A stretch of 64,000 bases of DNA from Vibrio ziniensis (GCF_011064285.1 NZ_CP049331.1:3143373-3207372), one strand, 5' to 3'; counted from the stretch's first letter, positions 29,871 through 45,539 are shown. Numbers and translations are program-made. The notes: generated by a model from the letters alone, not told the origin.

Positions 29871-30006
29871 GAAGCCTCCAAAAAACGTTTTGCTTATTGT
29901 ACTGATTTATTGAGCACAAAAGAGCCAAAAATGATGAAAATTAATATCTCAAAATAAGCAAATACCACACAACAACTTGATACTTTTAAAAAGTTACATG
30001 AGTCAC

Positions 30007-31383
30007 TTATACTACTTCAACGTATCCCATTAAGCCTGTTTTCATATGTTCAATCACATGACAGTGATACATCCATCGACCAGGGTTATCAGCAACAAAC
30101 GCGGCTTTTGCCGAGCCGTTTTTTCCGAGTAGCACAGTATCGGTATGGAATAGTTCATCAACGGGTTTACCGTCGAGTTCCAAAACCGTAAAAGTATGTC
30201 CGTGTAAGTGGATCGGATGATGATACTGGGTGACATTCTTTAGATTGAAAATGTAGGTTTTGCCTAACTGCAACTTTGCCAGAGGCGCAGGAATGTGATT
30301 AGCACTCATCCCTTCCCACGCTCGCTTATTCATTAGCCAAAAGTTAGGTACTGCATGACCATCGCTGTTTGCTGGCGTCACAGCTCCTTCCCACTCAAAG
30401 ACAAAGTCGATCAACTCAGCATTCTCTAAATCTATCTTTTGAATTGGATTAAGAGGCAGTGCAGGAATCGAAGTACTCTCGCTCAACTGTGATGGCTGAC
30501 ATTTAAATTCACACAGAGGGAACGGGAACTTACCTTTCATCTGGCGGACATAAACAGTATTTCCAGCCTTCGGAGCGATGAATGCAACATCAACCCGCAT
30601 TCCTGGGCCAATCTTGTGCTGAGTAAGCTTGTAAGGCGTTTTTACTGGATTGCCATCAATGGCTACAATCCAAGCTTCGACACCTTCAATAGCAATGGGA
30701 TAAGTAATAGTGTTGTCGACATTCGCTATTCGCAATCTAACGCTAGCGTTCTGTCTTATTTGGTAGCTAGGATTAGGCACACCATTAACTGTACCCCACT
30801 CTCCCGGTGTTCCCATTCGAGCACTGTAGCGCGGAATCATCAGATCTTTCCACTGACCACTTTTATCAAGATGCCAATGTTTAAGCGCTAGCTCATGCTC
30901 TTCATCGAAAGATACTGGATTGGCCTCTTCCACAACAATCAAACCAACCAACCCCATACCTAACTGTTTGACGCTATTCATATGCGGGTGATACCAGAAG
31001 GTACCAGCATCTGGTGGAGTGAACTCATAAACAAAGGTCTCACCAGGCATGATTGGCTTTTGGCTAAGAAACGGAACCCCATCCATGCCGATAGGTATCC
31101 GAAGACCATGCCAATGAATTGTTGTCGGCTCATCAAGCTTGTTAGTAAAGCGAATCGTCACTTTTTCACCCTGACGACAACGGATAGTTGGCGCAGGTAT
31201 TGAGCCGTTAAAACCTAAAACAGACGTTTCATATCCGGGAACAACCTCAGCATGAGCAGGCTCAGCGGTAAGGTCATAAATAAATTGTTCATGATCGATC
31301 TTAACCAAAGAACACGCTGGTAACATGCTGGATAAACCGATAGCAGAGCTAATAGAGAGAAAGCGACGACGGGTAAGATCCAT
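30007..31383 (-). CDS. Multicopper oxidase, Tat-exported
   Basis: A 458-residue laccase-like oxidase. It begins with a twin-arginine signal (LTRRRFLSISSAIGLSSMLPAC; the Cys could be a lipid site). Copper sites are all visible: HWHG (type 2/3, near residue 92), WYHPH, HPIHLHGH and YHCHVIEHMKTGLMG at the end, giving the type 1 copper ligands His-Cys-His-Met. Such proteins oxidise Cu(I), phenols or metal ions in the periplasm. The closest general type is the CumA/SufI-like family; the substrate is not readable. A GAGG site is 5 nt before the ATG. A GGDEF gene follows upstream in the opposite reading order, 82 bp away. Confidence 0.9.
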   Translation of the reverse strand: MDLTRRRFLSISSAIGLSSMLPACSLVKIDHEQFIYDLTAEPAHAEVVPGYETSVLGFNGSIPAPTIRCRQGEKVTIRFTNKLDEPTTIHWHGLRIPIGMDGVPFLSQKPIMPGETFVYEFTPPDAGTFWYHPHMNSVKQLGMGLVGLIVVEEANPVSFDEEHELALKHWHLDKSGQWKDLMIPRYSARMGTPGEWGTVNGVPNPSYQIRQNASVRLRIANVDNTITYPIAIEGVEAWIVAIDGNPVKTPYKLTQHKIGPGMRVDVAFIAPKAGNTVYVRQMKGKFPFPLCEFKCQPSQLSESTSIPALPLNPIQKIDLENAELIDFVFEWEGAVTPANSDGHAVPNFWLMNKRAWEGMSANHIPAPLAKLQLGKTYIFNLKNVTQYHHPIHLHGHTFTVLELDGKPVDELFHTDTVLLGKNGSAKAAFVADNPGRWMYHCHVIEHMKTGLMGYVEVV

Positions 31384-31465
31384 TCTTGCCTCAGGTATAA
31401 CAATAGAAGAAAGAGTTAATAAAACGTATTCTCATCACAATGTAAACCAATGTGATAACTTTATC

Positions 31466-32623
31466 CTATCTAACACTCTCTTTCTTAACGATGCAGTTTC
31501 TACCATTGCGTTTAGCCATATATAAAGCTGAATCCGCTTTACTAAATAGGCTAGGAAGCGTGTCGCCAATCTCGACAACACAGTATCCGACACTAATAGT
31601 AACAGGGCTAGGAAGCACGGAGGACGACTTGATTTCAACAGACTGCCTCATACCCTCTAACAGAAGTTCTACGCTATCTGAATCGCTCTGAGAAAGAAAA
31701 ATGACGAACTCTTCGCCACCATAACGACCGATGAGATCATTTGGTCCAATAAATGAAGCAAGAATATTAGACACTGCAATGAGAGTATTATCACCAACGT
31801 CATGCCCAAACAAATCATTCACTTTCTTAAAATGATCGATATCGATAACAGCAATAAAACCTTTTGCTCGTTGCTTAGCTAACGATTGAGAAATGCAATC
31901 GTTGATATAACGCCTATTGTATAGCCCTGTGAGCTCATCGCGAATCGAACGCTCATAGTGCCAATCGATTTGGTTAAACAAAAACAGAGATAGCAACGAA
32001 CCGAGTAAAAAGAAACAGACAATATTTTGAGTGATAACGACAGCGACTCGATAGTAATCCGCTCTATCGCTTATCGCTAAAGCAAGGGTAGGAAAACATG
32101 CAGCTACCATACAGACAATAGCGGAAAGAGCGAGCATGCGCTCTCCTCGCCCATTTGTCGCCCTATGTTTATTGCAGACTAAATAGGTGGCTAGATAGAC
32201 AAAAACAAAGTTAAAGAAAGCAAACTGAACTCTCAATTGAAGAGTATCTGGCCAGTAGTGGTACACATAGTTCTGAATTGCTGTGTATAAAAAAACATGA
32301 ATAACAGCCAACTTCCATAGCCATCTATTTATAGGCTTCTTATACCAACTTAACGCTCCAAATAAGAGCAGATAAGCAACACTCATATAAAGAATATTAT
32401 TAAGTAATACAGAGTAACTAAGAGGAAGCCAAGTTCGAATGGCCATAGCAGAAAAAGCTAAGCCAAAGAGCAAGAAAAAGAGAAGGAAATACGATGCTGA
32501 ACGCCTTTGATAACCCGTCAAACCACTACGGATTTTGTACAAAAACAAACATCCGACAACGCTACAAACGATATTGTTTAAAACACTGGCAAAGTTAATA
32601 AGATCGGAAGCTGAATTAATCAC
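31466..32623 (-). CDS. Membrane diguanylate cyclase (GGDEF domain)
   Basis: A 385-residue protein with about six to seven membrane segments in the first ~215 residues (a MASE-like sensor), then a GGDEF domain with DHFKKVNDLFGHDVGDN and the active motif RYGGEEF near residue 305. It should make c-di-GMP from two GTP. The I-site RxxD just before the active motif is visible as GPNDLIGR rather than a canonical RxxD, so product inhibition may be weak. No EAL domain. Same strand as the oxidase gene 82 bp downstream, with no proof of co-transcription. Confidence 0.88.
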   Translation of the reverse strand: MINSASDLINFASVLNNIVCSVVGCLFLYKIRSGLTGYQRRSASYFLLFFLLFGLAFSAMAIRTWLPLSYSVLLNNILYMSVAYLLLFGALSWYKKPINRWLWKLAVIHVFLYTAIQNYVYHYWPDTLQLRVQFAFFNFVFVYLATYLVCNKHRATNGRGERMLALSAIVCMVAACFPTLALAISDRADYYRVAVVITQNIVCFFLLGSLLSLFLFNQIDWHYERSIRDELTGLYNRRYINDCISQSLAKQRAKGFIAVIDIDHFKKVNDLFGHDVGDNTLIAVSNILASFIGPNDLIGRYGGEEFVIFLSQSDSDSVELLLEGMRQSVEIKSSSVLPSPVTISVGYCVVEIGDTLPSLFSKADSALYMAKRNGRNCIVKKESVR

Positions 32624-32804
32624 GGTATAGCGTTTATAGAAATAATTCTCCGGATAATATCACCGAAATTGATGATAAAAAAGAAACCAATTTGATGAGC
32701 TTATTTCCACATTTTTAATCAGTAATAGACTCAGTAGCTAATACTTTGATAACCCAGATTAACGTTATGTTTCGACTGAAATTGCTCGGTTATCATTTTA
32801 GGTA

Positions 32805-32904
32805 ATACCAGCCTAGATAAAAATATGATCAGACTGAGCATCGGCGAACAGCGAATGGGCGTCAAATGCAAACGTGCATTCATTCGTCCCTGAAGCTCCC
32901 CCGA
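32805..32904. repeat. MITE-like repeat, truncated copy abutting tRNA-Trp remnant
   Basis: The left ~100 bp of the 170-bp element (CCTAGATAAAAATATGATCAG through GAAGCTCC) stops abruptly where the tRNA-Trp duplication begins (CCGATTGGAAGATAG). Confidence 0.8.
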
Positions 32905-32943
32905 TTGGAAGATAGAAAGTAAAAACCGCGAAATTTCAGATGT

Positions 32944-32972
32944 TAAAAAACCCCAGTCTTTCAACTGAGGCT
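32944..32972 (-). terminator. Decayed copy of the tRNA-Trp terminator
   Basis: Minus strand GCCTCAGTTGAAAGACTGGGG followed by a T-run; matches the terminator at 33094-33121 and belongs to the duplicated unit. Confidence 0.65.
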
Positions 32973-32980
32973 TCTAATAA

Positions 32981-33057
32981 TGGCAGGGGTGGAGAGATTC
33001 AAACTCCCAACACGCGCTGATTTTCGGTATTGGCGGAATCCGCTGCTCCGCCGATTG
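32981..33057 (-). pseudogene. tRNA-Trp pseudogene
   Basis: A second, damaged copy of the tRNA-Trp gene. The CCA end, acceptor 3' strand, T-arm and variable region read nearly as in the intact gene, but the anticodon region is interrupted by extra bases (TGATTTTCGG...) and the 5' acceptor strand is lost, being replaced by CGATTGAAAGATAG. The unit including flanking terminator is tandemly duplicated with a period near 151-152 bp. Confidence 0.75.
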
Positions 33058-33093
33058 AAAGATAGAAAGTAAAAACCGTGAAATTGCAGATGT

Positions 33094-33121
33094 AAAAAAG
33101 CCCCAGTCTTACGACTGAGGC
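33094..33121 (-). terminator. Terminator after tRNA-Trp
   Basis: Minus strand stem GCCTCAGTC / GACTGGGGC followed by TTTTTT, 10 bp past the tRNA-Trp end. It closes the rrn transcription unit. Confidence 0.85.
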
Positions 33122-33130
33122 TTCTAATAA

Positions 33131-33207
<77 letters not shown>

Positions 33208-33242
33208 GCAACAGGAATCTAAATTTTACAGCTTTAGATTCG

Positions 33243-33268
33243 AAAAAACCTCGCTAAGAGCGAGGTTT
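33243..33268 (-). terminator. Hairpin terminator between tRNA-Asp and tRNA-Trp
   Basis: Stem AAAACCTCGCT / AGCGAGGTTTT, then T residues on the minus strand. It may attenuate transcription into tRNA-Trp. Confidence 0.75.
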
Positions 33269-33278
33269 TCGAAATAAG

Positions 33279-33355
33279 TGGCGGAGCGGACGGGACTCGA
33301 ACCCGCGACCCCCGGCGTGACAGGCCGGTATTCTAACCAACTGAACTACCGCTCC
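33279..33355 (-). tRNA. tRNA-Asp (GTC)
   Basis: A 77-nt cloverleaf with CCA, starting GGAGCGGTAGTTCAG. The anticodon loop is CTGTCAC. It is distal to 5S in the rrn unit. Confidence 0.96.
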
Positions 33356-33423
33356 GCATTGGTCAGACTATTAAGTCTTTTCTTTGTTTGCCTTCAGATT
33401 TATCAATCTGAACACAAGTAATA

Positions 33424-33543
33424 AAGCCTGGCGATGTCCTACTCTCACATGGGGAGACCCCACACTACCATCGGCGCTAATTCGTTTCACTTCTGAGTTC
33501 GGCATGGAATCAGGTGGGTCCAAATCGCTATGGTCGCCAAGCA
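33424..33543 (-). rRNA. rrf: 5S ribosomal RNA
   Basis: A 120-nt gene beginning TGCTTGGCGACCATAGCG with the internal CCCATGCCGAACTCAG region, lying between 23S and tRNA-Asp on the minus strand. Confidence 0.95.
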
Positions 33544-33631
33544 AATTCTTTAATTCGGAAAGCTGTTTAGTGTTCTCTACACATTCAATTCTGCTCTTGC
33601 TTTGAGTCCATCAAAACCCCTTGGGTGTTGT

Positions 33632-36522
<2,891 letters not shown>

Positions 36523-36845
36523 ATACAACCCCAAGAGGTCTTATATGGCAAACAACCAAGGTTTAGTTGTCTCTCATTATTTGAATGAGCGAGAGACATT
36601 TCGATTTTGCCGGACTCAAATATGAATAACTTTCGTTATTCCCAAGAACACTTGAATGTGTATTGGTACCTACATCTCTAAGAGATATAGGATTTGAGAA
36701 CTTTTAATAAATAACGATACTTTCTATAAAAAGAACAAAATCGTTATTTGTCAGCTTTCCAAATTGTTAAAGAGCAAGAGTTTTTATAAACAAAGAGTTT
36801 ACGAAAACCATTTTTAAAGATTCTTTTTTCAAAAACACTTAAAAA
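36523..36845 (-). other. 23S leader spacer with boxA
   Basis: This spacer between tRNA-Val and 23S contains a boxA antitermination word TGCTCTTTAACA (minus strand, 36765-36776) and sequences pairing around 23S for RNase III processing. No gene is seen. Confidence 0.7.
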
Positions 36846-36921
36846 TGGTGGGCGATACCGGGTTCGAACCAGTGACCCCCTGCTTGTAAGGCAGGTGCTC
36901 TCCCAACTGAGCTAATCGCCC
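36846..36921 (-). tRNA. tRNA-Val (TAC)
   Basis: A 76-nt cloverleaf starting GGGCGATTAGCTCAG with anticodon loop CTTACAA. The last spacer tRNA before 23S. Confidence 0.95.
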
Positions 36922-36939
36922 ATTATTTCACTTTCAAGA

Positions 36940-37015
36940 TGGTGGAGCTATGCGGGATCGAACCGCAGACCTCCTGCGTGCAAGGCAGGCGCTCTCCCAG
37001 CTGAGCTATAACCCC
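36940..37015 (-). tRNA. tRNA-Ala (TGC)
   Basis: A 76-nt cloverleaf starting GGGGTTATAGCTCAG with anticodon loop CTTGCAC. Spacer tRNA. Confidence 0.95.
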
Positions 37016-37032
37016 ATAACTTGAAGCAATAA

Positions 37033-37108
37033 TGGTGGGTCGTGCAGGATTCGAACCTGCGACCAATTGATTAAAAGTCAACTGCTCTACCAACTGAGCT
37101 AACGACCC
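37033..37108 (-). tRNA. tRNA-Lys (TTT)
   Basis: A 76-nt cloverleaf starting GGGTCGTTAGCTCAG with anticodon loop CTTTTAA. Spacer tRNA. Confidence 0.95.
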
Positions 37109-37145
37109 CCTTTTATTCCCTTTCTTTACGAAAAAGAAGTGGAAT

Positions 37146-37221
37146 TGGTATCCCGTAGGGGAGTCGAACCCCTGTTACCGCCGTGAAAGGGCGGTGTCCT
37201 AGGCCTCTAGACGAACGGGAC
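37146..37221 (-). tRNA. tRNA-Glu (TTC)
   Basis: A 76-nt cloverleaf starting GTCCCGTTCGTCTAG with anticodon loop CTTTCAC. First spacer tRNA after 16S. Confidence 0.95.
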
Positions 37222-37287
37222 ACTAAGATACTCTTACTTTCTAAACCTAATCAATCTGTGTGGACACTCATCAAGAGAATCTTTACG

Positions 37288-38830
<1,543 letters not shown>

Positions 38831-39283
38831 AAGATTTTGTCGACTCAACGAATACTGATTCTATCTTTCGATAGTGAATTGACTGTGCTCGATACCGAAG
38901 TATCAAATTGGTCACTCAGTTCATTGAAATCTAAATTTGATTCCGAAGAATCTAATTGATTTTCATCAACGAGTGCCCACACAGATTGATAGGTTTAAAT
39001 TGTTAAAGAGCTACGTTTTCAAAGGCATTCCTCTCAAAACGGACGGCTATTTTAGCTAGTTAAGTTTCAGTGTCAAACACTTTTTTAAAACTTTTTCATC
39101 GTTAATTGATGCTAGTTAACAAACCGGCTAACTGGTTGCATTTCTTACGAACTGTTCCCGTGTCAGCGAGGCGGCATTATAGGGAGATGATCAGAATTGG
39201 CAATAGTTTTTTTGCAAACTTTTTGAAGTTTTTTATCGTTCGAACAAAAAAGAGCCATCACAGCTCTTAATTGATTATTTTCT
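38831..39283 (-). promoter_or_regulatory. rrn leader and promoters P1 and P2
   Basis: Two minus-strand promoters are visible. P1 has -35 TTGCCA (39198-39203), 16-bp spacer and -10 TATAAT (39176-39181) with a GC-rich discriminator. P2 has -35 TTGACA (39071-39076), 16-bp spacer and -10 TAAAAT (39049-39054). A boxA GCTCTTTAACA follows at 39001-39011 in the leader. This is the usual tandem, stringently controlled rrn layout. Confidence 0.85.
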
Positions 39284-39808
39284 TTACAATTTTTCAAACT
39301 TTTTAGCGAATAAGGACACTTTTCCCCAGTCGGTATACTCAATTTCTTTGCTTGTATCCGTTTCACCACCTGTGAGTTTCATAATGAAACGAATCATCAT
39401 TCTGTCTAGAGGACGATAACGAGGATAATAAAGCGCTCCAGCGAAAACCCCGATTAGTGAAGGTTGCCAAGGTGACTTCTTCAAAAACGTCTTTATATAA
39501 ACACTCCCTTCTGGCGTATCTTTACCTTGGTCAGCTTTACGAGCCGTCAAATTGACGCAGTAAAAGGCTGCCTTAACATTTTTGAGCTGCTGTTGATGGG
39601 CATTGATGAACTGATACAACTTTGTGTTCAATTTGCCATAGCGAATAGAAGCACCAATCAATACTTTGTCATATTGCGTTAAGTCCATTACCTGACATTC
39701 ATGCAAATTGACAAATTGGCAATCATAACCATTTAACTGCTGAGCGATGTTGTGCATGATTTTTTTTGTCTGACCTTCACGGGTCGAATATAAAAGAAGT
39801 GCTTTCAC
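39284..39808 (-). CDS. hemG: Menaquinone-dependent protoporphyrinogen IX dehydrogenase
   Basis: A 174-residue flavodoxin-fold enzyme that oxidises protoporphyrinogen IX to protoporphyrin IX in haem synthesis, passing electrons to quinones. The FMN loop YSTREGQT (residues 6-13), VLIGASIRYG, AFYCVNLTARK and the tail KLTGGETDTSKEIEYTDW correspond to E. coli HemG. I use the GTG at 39808 because GGGAG is 5 nt upstream; the upstream TTG overlaps that site. It follows trkH closely (24 bp), as in E. coli yigZ-trkH-hemG-rrn. Confidence 0.95.
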   Translation of the reverse strand: MKALLLYSTREGQTKKIMHNIAQQLNGYDCQFVNLHECQVMDLTQYDKVLIGASIRYGKLNTKLYQFINAHQQQLKNVKAAFYCVNLTARKADQGKDTPEGSVYIKTFLKKSPWQPSLIGVFAGALYYPRYRPLDRMMIRFIMKLTGGETDTSKEIEYTDWGKVSLFAKKFEKL

Positions 39809-39831
39809 GCTATCTCCCAATGTGAGTAACC

Positions 39832-41289
39832 CTAGCTACGCCAGAACGTAGGTGTTAACAAAATTAATAAAGTGAATATTTCTAAACGGCCAAACAACAT
39901 GGAGACAATCAGCACCCACTTGGCACTATCGTTAATGTCAGCAAAATGGACAGCAACCTCTCCTAACCCCGGACCTAAGTTATTCAGCGTGGCAGCAACA
40001 GCAGCGAAAGCACTGAGCTCATCCATACCTGTCGCAATAACTGCAAGCATACAAACCACAAACACCAAAGCGTATGCAGAGAAAAATCCCCATACCGCGT
40101 CAACAACACGTTGTGATAGAGCGCTATCCCCCAGCTTAATTGAGTAGATTGCTCTTGGGTGGACAAGACGTTTCATTTCACGTGCACCTTGCAATGTAAG
40201 CAATAGCACGCGAATCACTTTCATCCCACCGCCTGTTGAACCAGCGCAACCACCGATAAAAGATGAAAATAGCAGAAGAACAGGTAAAAACAGCGGCCAC
40301 TCGGAAAACCCAGTAGTGGTAAATCCGGCTGTTGTTGATATAGACACCGTTTGGAATATCGCCTGATCAAACGCGTCATAAATGGAATCATACGTATGGT
40401 GTTTAAGCAGCATTAAGAAGCAAACCACAAATAGGATTACTTGAATCACCATGAAGGCACGAAACTCAGGGTCTCTCCAATAATACTTAGGATGAACACC
40501 ACCTGTAGCCCACGCAGCATAATGCAACGTGTAGTTACAAGCCGAGATTAATAGGAAAACAACCGTGATCAGGTTAATTGCATAACTATCGAAATAGCCC
40601 ATGCTGGCATCATGAGTAGAGAAACCGCCAATAGCGATAGTAGAGAAACTATGACAGATAGCATCAAACACCGTCATTCCCGCCAGCCAGAATGCTGCGG
40701 CACAAGCGATGGTTAAGCTCAGATAGATATACCAAAGCGCTTTCGCTGTCTCTGCGATGCGAGGGGTAACCTTGGTATCTTTTACTGGCCCTGGCACTTC
40801 AGCACGATAGAGCTGCATACCACCGATTCCAAGTACAGGTAAGATAGCAACCGCTAAAACAATGATACCCATACCACCAAACCACTGTAAGAACTGGCGG
40901 TAAAATAAAATAGCCTTAGGTAATTCATCAAGGCCAACAATAACGGTTGCCCCTGTAGTAGTTAATGCAGAAAAAGATTCAAAAAAAGCATTGGTCACTG
41001 ATACGCTCGGGTTATCAGAGAGTAAAAAAGGCATTGCCCCAGCACTACCGATTACCGTCCAAAACAAAACAACGATCAGAAAGCCATCTCTTGACTTTAG
41101 TTCATGTTTATAACGTCGGTTTGGAAACCAAAGCACCGCCCCAAAAAACAACAATGCAAAGAAAGTAGAAACGAAAGGTACACCAGCACCATCACGATAG
41201 ATCAAAGCGACCAGCGCTGGAGCTAGCATCGAAAAGCTAAATATCGCGAGCAACAGCCCGACAATTCGGATAATTGAACGAAATTGCAT
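39832..41289 (-). CDS. trkH: Trk system potassium uptake protein, channel subunit
   Basis: A 485-residue membrane protein of the TrkH family, with four pore-like M1-P-M2 repeats. Filter-type sequences such as TTTGATVIVG, AIGGFSTHD, STTAGFTTTGFSEWP and NNLGPGLGEV are visible. With the NAD-binding TrkA it imports K+. Located between yigZ and hemG, a conserved order in enteric bacteria. Confidence 0.95.
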   Translation of the reverse strand: MQFRSIIRIVGLLLAIFSFSMLAPALVALIYRDGAGVPFVSTFFALLFFGAVLWFPNRRYKHELKSRDGFLIVVLFWTVIGSAGAMPFLLSDNPSVSVTNAFFESFSALTTTGATVIVGLDELPKAILFYRQFLQWFGGMGIIVLAVAILPVLGIGGMQLYRAEVPGPVKDTKVTPRIAETAKALWYIYLSLTIACAAAFWLAGMTVFDAICHSFSTIAIGGFSTHDASMGYFDSYAINLITVVFLLISACNYTLHYAAWATGGVHPKYYWRDPEFRAFMVIQVILFVVCFLMLLKHHTYDSIYDAFDQAIFQTVSISTTAGFTTTGFSEWPLFLPVLLLFSSFIGGCAGSTGGGMKVIRVLLLTLQGAREMKRLVHPRAIYSIKLGDSALSQRVVDAVWGFFSAYALVFVVCMLAVIATGMDELSAFAAVAATLNNLGPGLGEVAVHFADINDSAKWVLIVSMLFGRLEIFTLLILLTPTFWRS

Positions 41290-41322
41290 TGATAGACAAA
41301 ATGAAGCCGGGCTTCTTAGTTC

Positions 41323-41946
41323 CTATGTATTGTTTAAATCGGTAACAATAATCTTTGCACCGCTTCGGTTAATGATAGTTTGAGTGAAATCTTCAACATG
41401 AAGAACTTCTAGCTCCACATCCAATTCCACGTTTGAACCGTATTGAGCGTCGACTTCTGTTCCGTCGAATTGTTTGATAATAGACTGAGCGAGCGGAACC
41501 AGACCGTAGTCTAAACTTAGGTGCAAATTTGTGGTGATTTTTTTCTCAATAGTTTGAAGCAGCTTAAGCGCTTGTTGCACACCACCACCGTATGCTTTCA
41601 CTAACCCGCCAGTTCCCAGACGAATACCACCATAATAACGAGTGACAACCGCTGTAATTTCGCCAACCCCAGAACCAGACAACTGAGATAATATAGGCTT
41701 ACCTGCTGTACCTGATGGTTCTCCGTCGTCACTGAACCCCCAAAGCATAGAATCTTCAGGCCTGCCTGCAACAAAGCCCCAGCAGTTATGTCTAGCATCC
41801 GAATGCTTCTGCTTTATCTGTTCCACAAACGCCTTAGCCGCTTCACTCGTTGGAGTATGGGCAAGATAAGTAATAAACAGGCTCTTTTTTATCTCTTCTT
41901 CAAAGATAACCGGTTCGTTGGGAATCAAATAAGGTCGAACGTTCAT
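41323..41946 (-). CDS. yigZ: IMPACT family protein YigZ
   Basis: A 207-residue member of the YigZ/IMPACT family: FSDDGEPSGTAGKPIL and VGEITAVVTRYYGGIRLGTGGLVKAYGGG are the family hallmarks (about residues 66-128). The fold has an N-terminal ribosomal-S5-like domain; the bacterial role is unknown. The ATG at 41946 aligns with E. coli YigZ, so the longer frame upstream (26 codons) is rejected. Just upstream of trkH, with which it is probably co-transcribed. Confidence 0.88.
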   Translation of the reverse strand: MNVRPYLIPNEPVIFEEEIKKSLFITYLAHTPTSEAAKAFVEQIKQKHSDARHNCWGFVAGRPEDSMLWGFSDDGEPSGTAGKPILSQLSGSGVGEITAVVTRYYGGIRLGTGGLVKAYGGGVQQALKLLQTIEKKITTNLHLSLDYGLVPLAQSIIKQFDGTEVDAQYGSNVELDVELEVLHVEDFTQTIINRSGAKIIVTDLNNT

Positions 41947-42084
41947 AACTTTCACAAAATCATAAGGGTGACTAAGTGTATCACGAGCCCTAAAAATGTG
42001 CTCAGGATTGGTATTAGCACACAATGTTAAACAGTTGTTTAAAAAATGTATTGAAAATATAGATTCTGCCGTTCAAACTGAAAC

Positions 42085-42101
42085 TACTGGTCACACCAGA
42101 A
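42085..42101. promoter_or_regulatory. FadR-type operator upstream of fadB
   Basis: TACTGGTCACACCAGAA closely matches the FadR operator AACTGGTCNGACCAGTT (CTGGTC and ACCAG arms). It lies 61 bp upstream of the fadB ATG, as expected for acyl-CoA-relieved repression. Confidence 0.75.
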
Positions 42102-42161
42102 ACTAAATACAACAAAAACTCTCACACACAATCCTTCGGTTGTATGTCAAGGAGATAGACA

Positions 42162-44351
42162 ATGATTTACCAAGCCGAAACCCTACAGGTAAAGGAACTA
42201 GAGAACGGTATCGTAGAAATAAGCTTCTGCTCTCCGCACTCTGTAAATAAGCTCGACCTCAGCACTTTGAACTCGCTAAACGAGGCTCTTGATGCTCTCC
42301 AAACTCATCAAGGTTTAAAAGGTGTTGTACTCACCACGGATAAAGACTCATTTATTGTCGGTGCCGACATTACAGAGTTTTTAGGACTATTTGCAAAGCC
42401 AGAAGCTGAACTTGATACGTGGCTTGTTTTTGCAAACAACATATTTAACAAGTTGGAAGACTTACCAGTACCAACACTCTCCGCATTAAAGGGCTTCACC
42501 CTTGGCGGCGGATGTGAGTGCGTACTCGCTACAGACTTCCGCATTGGTGACAACACCACCAGCATTGGTTTACCAGAAACCAAATTAGGCATAATGCCAG
42601 GCTTCGGTGGCACGGTTCGCCTACCAAGAATCATCGGCGCTGACAGCGCAATGGAAATCATTACTCAAGGCAAAGCGTGTAAAGCAGACGAAGCACTAAA
42701 ATTGGGCTTACTCGACGCAGTTGTAGAAAGCGACAAGCTAGCAGAATCTGCGATCGTAACATTGACGCAAGCCATCAATGAAAAGATTAACTGGCAAGCT
42801 CGCCGCAGACAAAAAACGTCAGCGCTAACATTAAGCAAAGTTGAAGCGATGATGAGCTTTACGATAGCTAAAGGTGTCGTTGCCCAAGTAGCAGGTACTC
42901 ACTACCCAGCGCCAATGACGGCGGTTAAAACCATCGAACAAGCAGCCAACTGCGAACGGGGGCCGGCTCTAGACATTGAGCGTAAGCATTTTATTACTCT
43001 TGCGAAATCTCAAGAGGCGCAAGCTCTTGTAGGTATTTTCCTTAATGACCAATACATTAAAGGACTTGCGAAAAAATCATCTAAGTCAGCATCAAAAGAG
43101 ACCCAACGAGCGGCTGTTTTAGGCGCAGGAATTATGGGTGGCGGTATCGCTTATCAATCGGCGTCGAAAGGCGTACCAGTAACGATGAAAGATATCGCTC
43201 AATCTTCCCTTGATTTGGGTATGACAGAGGCCTCTAAGCTACTCAACAAACAGCTTGAACGCGGCAAGATCGATGGTTTTAAGATGGCATCTGTCATCGC
43301 CTCTATTTCACCAACGCTACATTACGCTGGTATTGAACAATCCGATGTTGTTGTTGAAGCTGTGGTTGAAAACCCAAAAGTAAAAGCGGCAGTGCTGAGT
43401 GAGGTGGAACAACAAGTTTCTGCAGACACAGTGATCACGTCAAATACCTCAACCATTCCAATTAACTTATTGGCGAAATCGCTTAAACGCCCAGAAAATT
43501 TCTGTGGTATGCACTTCTTTAACCCAGTACACCGCATGCCTCTGGTTGAAATCATTCGAGGTGAACATACCTCTGAAGACACCATTAACCGCGTTGTCGC
43601 TTACGCGGCAAAAATGGGTAAATCGCCAATTGTGGTTAATGACTGCCCGGGATTTTTCGTCAACCGCGTCCTATTCCCATACTTTGCAGGTTTTAGCCTA
43701 TTGATGCGTGATGGTGGCGACTTCACACAAATCGATAAAGTCATGGAACGTCAATTCGGTTGGCCAATGGGACCTGCTTACTTGTTAGATGTGGTTGGTC
43801 TAGATACTGCCCATCATGCCCAAGAAGTGATGGCACAAGGCTTCCCTTCTCGTATGGCTAAACAAGGGCCAGATGCGATAAGTGCGCTATTTGAAGCGCA
43901 GAAATACGGACAGAAAAACGGTAGTGGTTTCTACCAATACACCGTCGATAAAAAAGGTAAGCCGAAGAAAGCCTTCGATAGCAGCGTTGTTGCACTGCTA
44001 CAAACAGTATGTGGTGTTGGTACTGAGTTTGATGATCAAACCATCATCGAGCGCATGATGATTCCAATGATCAATGAAGTGGTGCTTTGTCTAGAAGAAA
44101 ACATCATTGCTTCTCCGCAAGAAGCCGATATGGCACTGGTTTATGGTTTAGGTTTCCCTCCATTCCGTGGTGGTGTGTTCCGTTACCTAGATAGTATTGG
44201 TCTAAGTACTTACCTAGAAATGGCGAAAAAACATCAGCATTTAGGTGCGGTTTATCAAGTACCTCAACGCCTAATAGATATGGCTGAGAAAAGTGAAACC
44301 TTCTTTTATAGTTCGCAACAAAAAGGCTCACAGCAGGCTAGCTCACTGTAA
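42162..44351 (+). CDS. fadB: Fatty acid oxidation complex alpha subunit
   Basis: A 729-residue multifunctional enzyme, as in E. coli. An N-terminal enoyl-CoA hydratase/isomerase domain (about 1-190; [35 protein letters not shown]) is followed by an NAD-binding 3-hydroxyacyl-CoA dehydrogenase ([20 protein letters not shown] about 320-339; [23 protein letters not shown]). It works with FadA in beta-oxidation. GGAG ribosome site 8 nt before the ATG. fadA follows after 24 bp. Confidence 0.97.
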   Translation: MIYQAETLQVKELENGIVEISFCSPHSVNKLDLSTLNSLNEALDALQTHQGLKGVVLTTDKDSFIVGADITEFLGLFAKPEAELDTWLVFANNIFNKLEDLPVPTLSALKGFTLGGGCECVLATDFRIGDNTTSIGLPETKLGIMPGFGGTVRLPRIIGADSAMEIITQGKACKADEALKLGLLDAVVESDKLAESAIVTLTQAINEKINWQARRRQKTSALTLSKVEAMMSFTIAKGVVAQVAGTHYPAPMTAVKTIEQAANCERGPALDIERKHFITLAKSQEAQALVGIFLNDQYIKGLAKKSSKSASKETQRAAVLGAGIMGGGIAYQSASKGVPVTMKDIAQSSLDLGMTEASKLLNKQLERGKIDGFKMASVIASISPTLHYAGIEQSDVVVEAVVENPKVKAAVLSEVEQQVSADTVITSNTSTIPINLLAKSLKRPENFCGMHFFNPVHRMPLVEIIRGEHTSEDTINRVVAYAAKMGKSPIVVNDCPGFFVNRVLFPYFAGFSLLMRDGGDFTQIDKVMERQFGWPMGPAYLLDVVGLDTAHHAQEVMAQGFPSRMAKQGPDAISALFEAQKYGQKNGSGFYQYTVDKKGKPKKAFDSSVVALLQTVCGVGTEFDDQTIIERMMIPMINEVVLCLEENIIASPQEADMALVYGLGFPPFRGGVFRYLDSIGLSTYLEMAKKHQHLGAVYQVPQRLIDMAEKSETFFYSSQQKGSQQASSL

Positions 44352-45539
<1,188 letters not shown>

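Noticed and set aside
29871..30006. Fluoride riboswitch upstream of crcB
   Set aside because: The expected conserved aptamer sequence was not found in this short gap.
39163..39369. Small frame upstream of 16S
   Set aside because: It overlaps the rrn promoters and the end of hemG with no product similarity.
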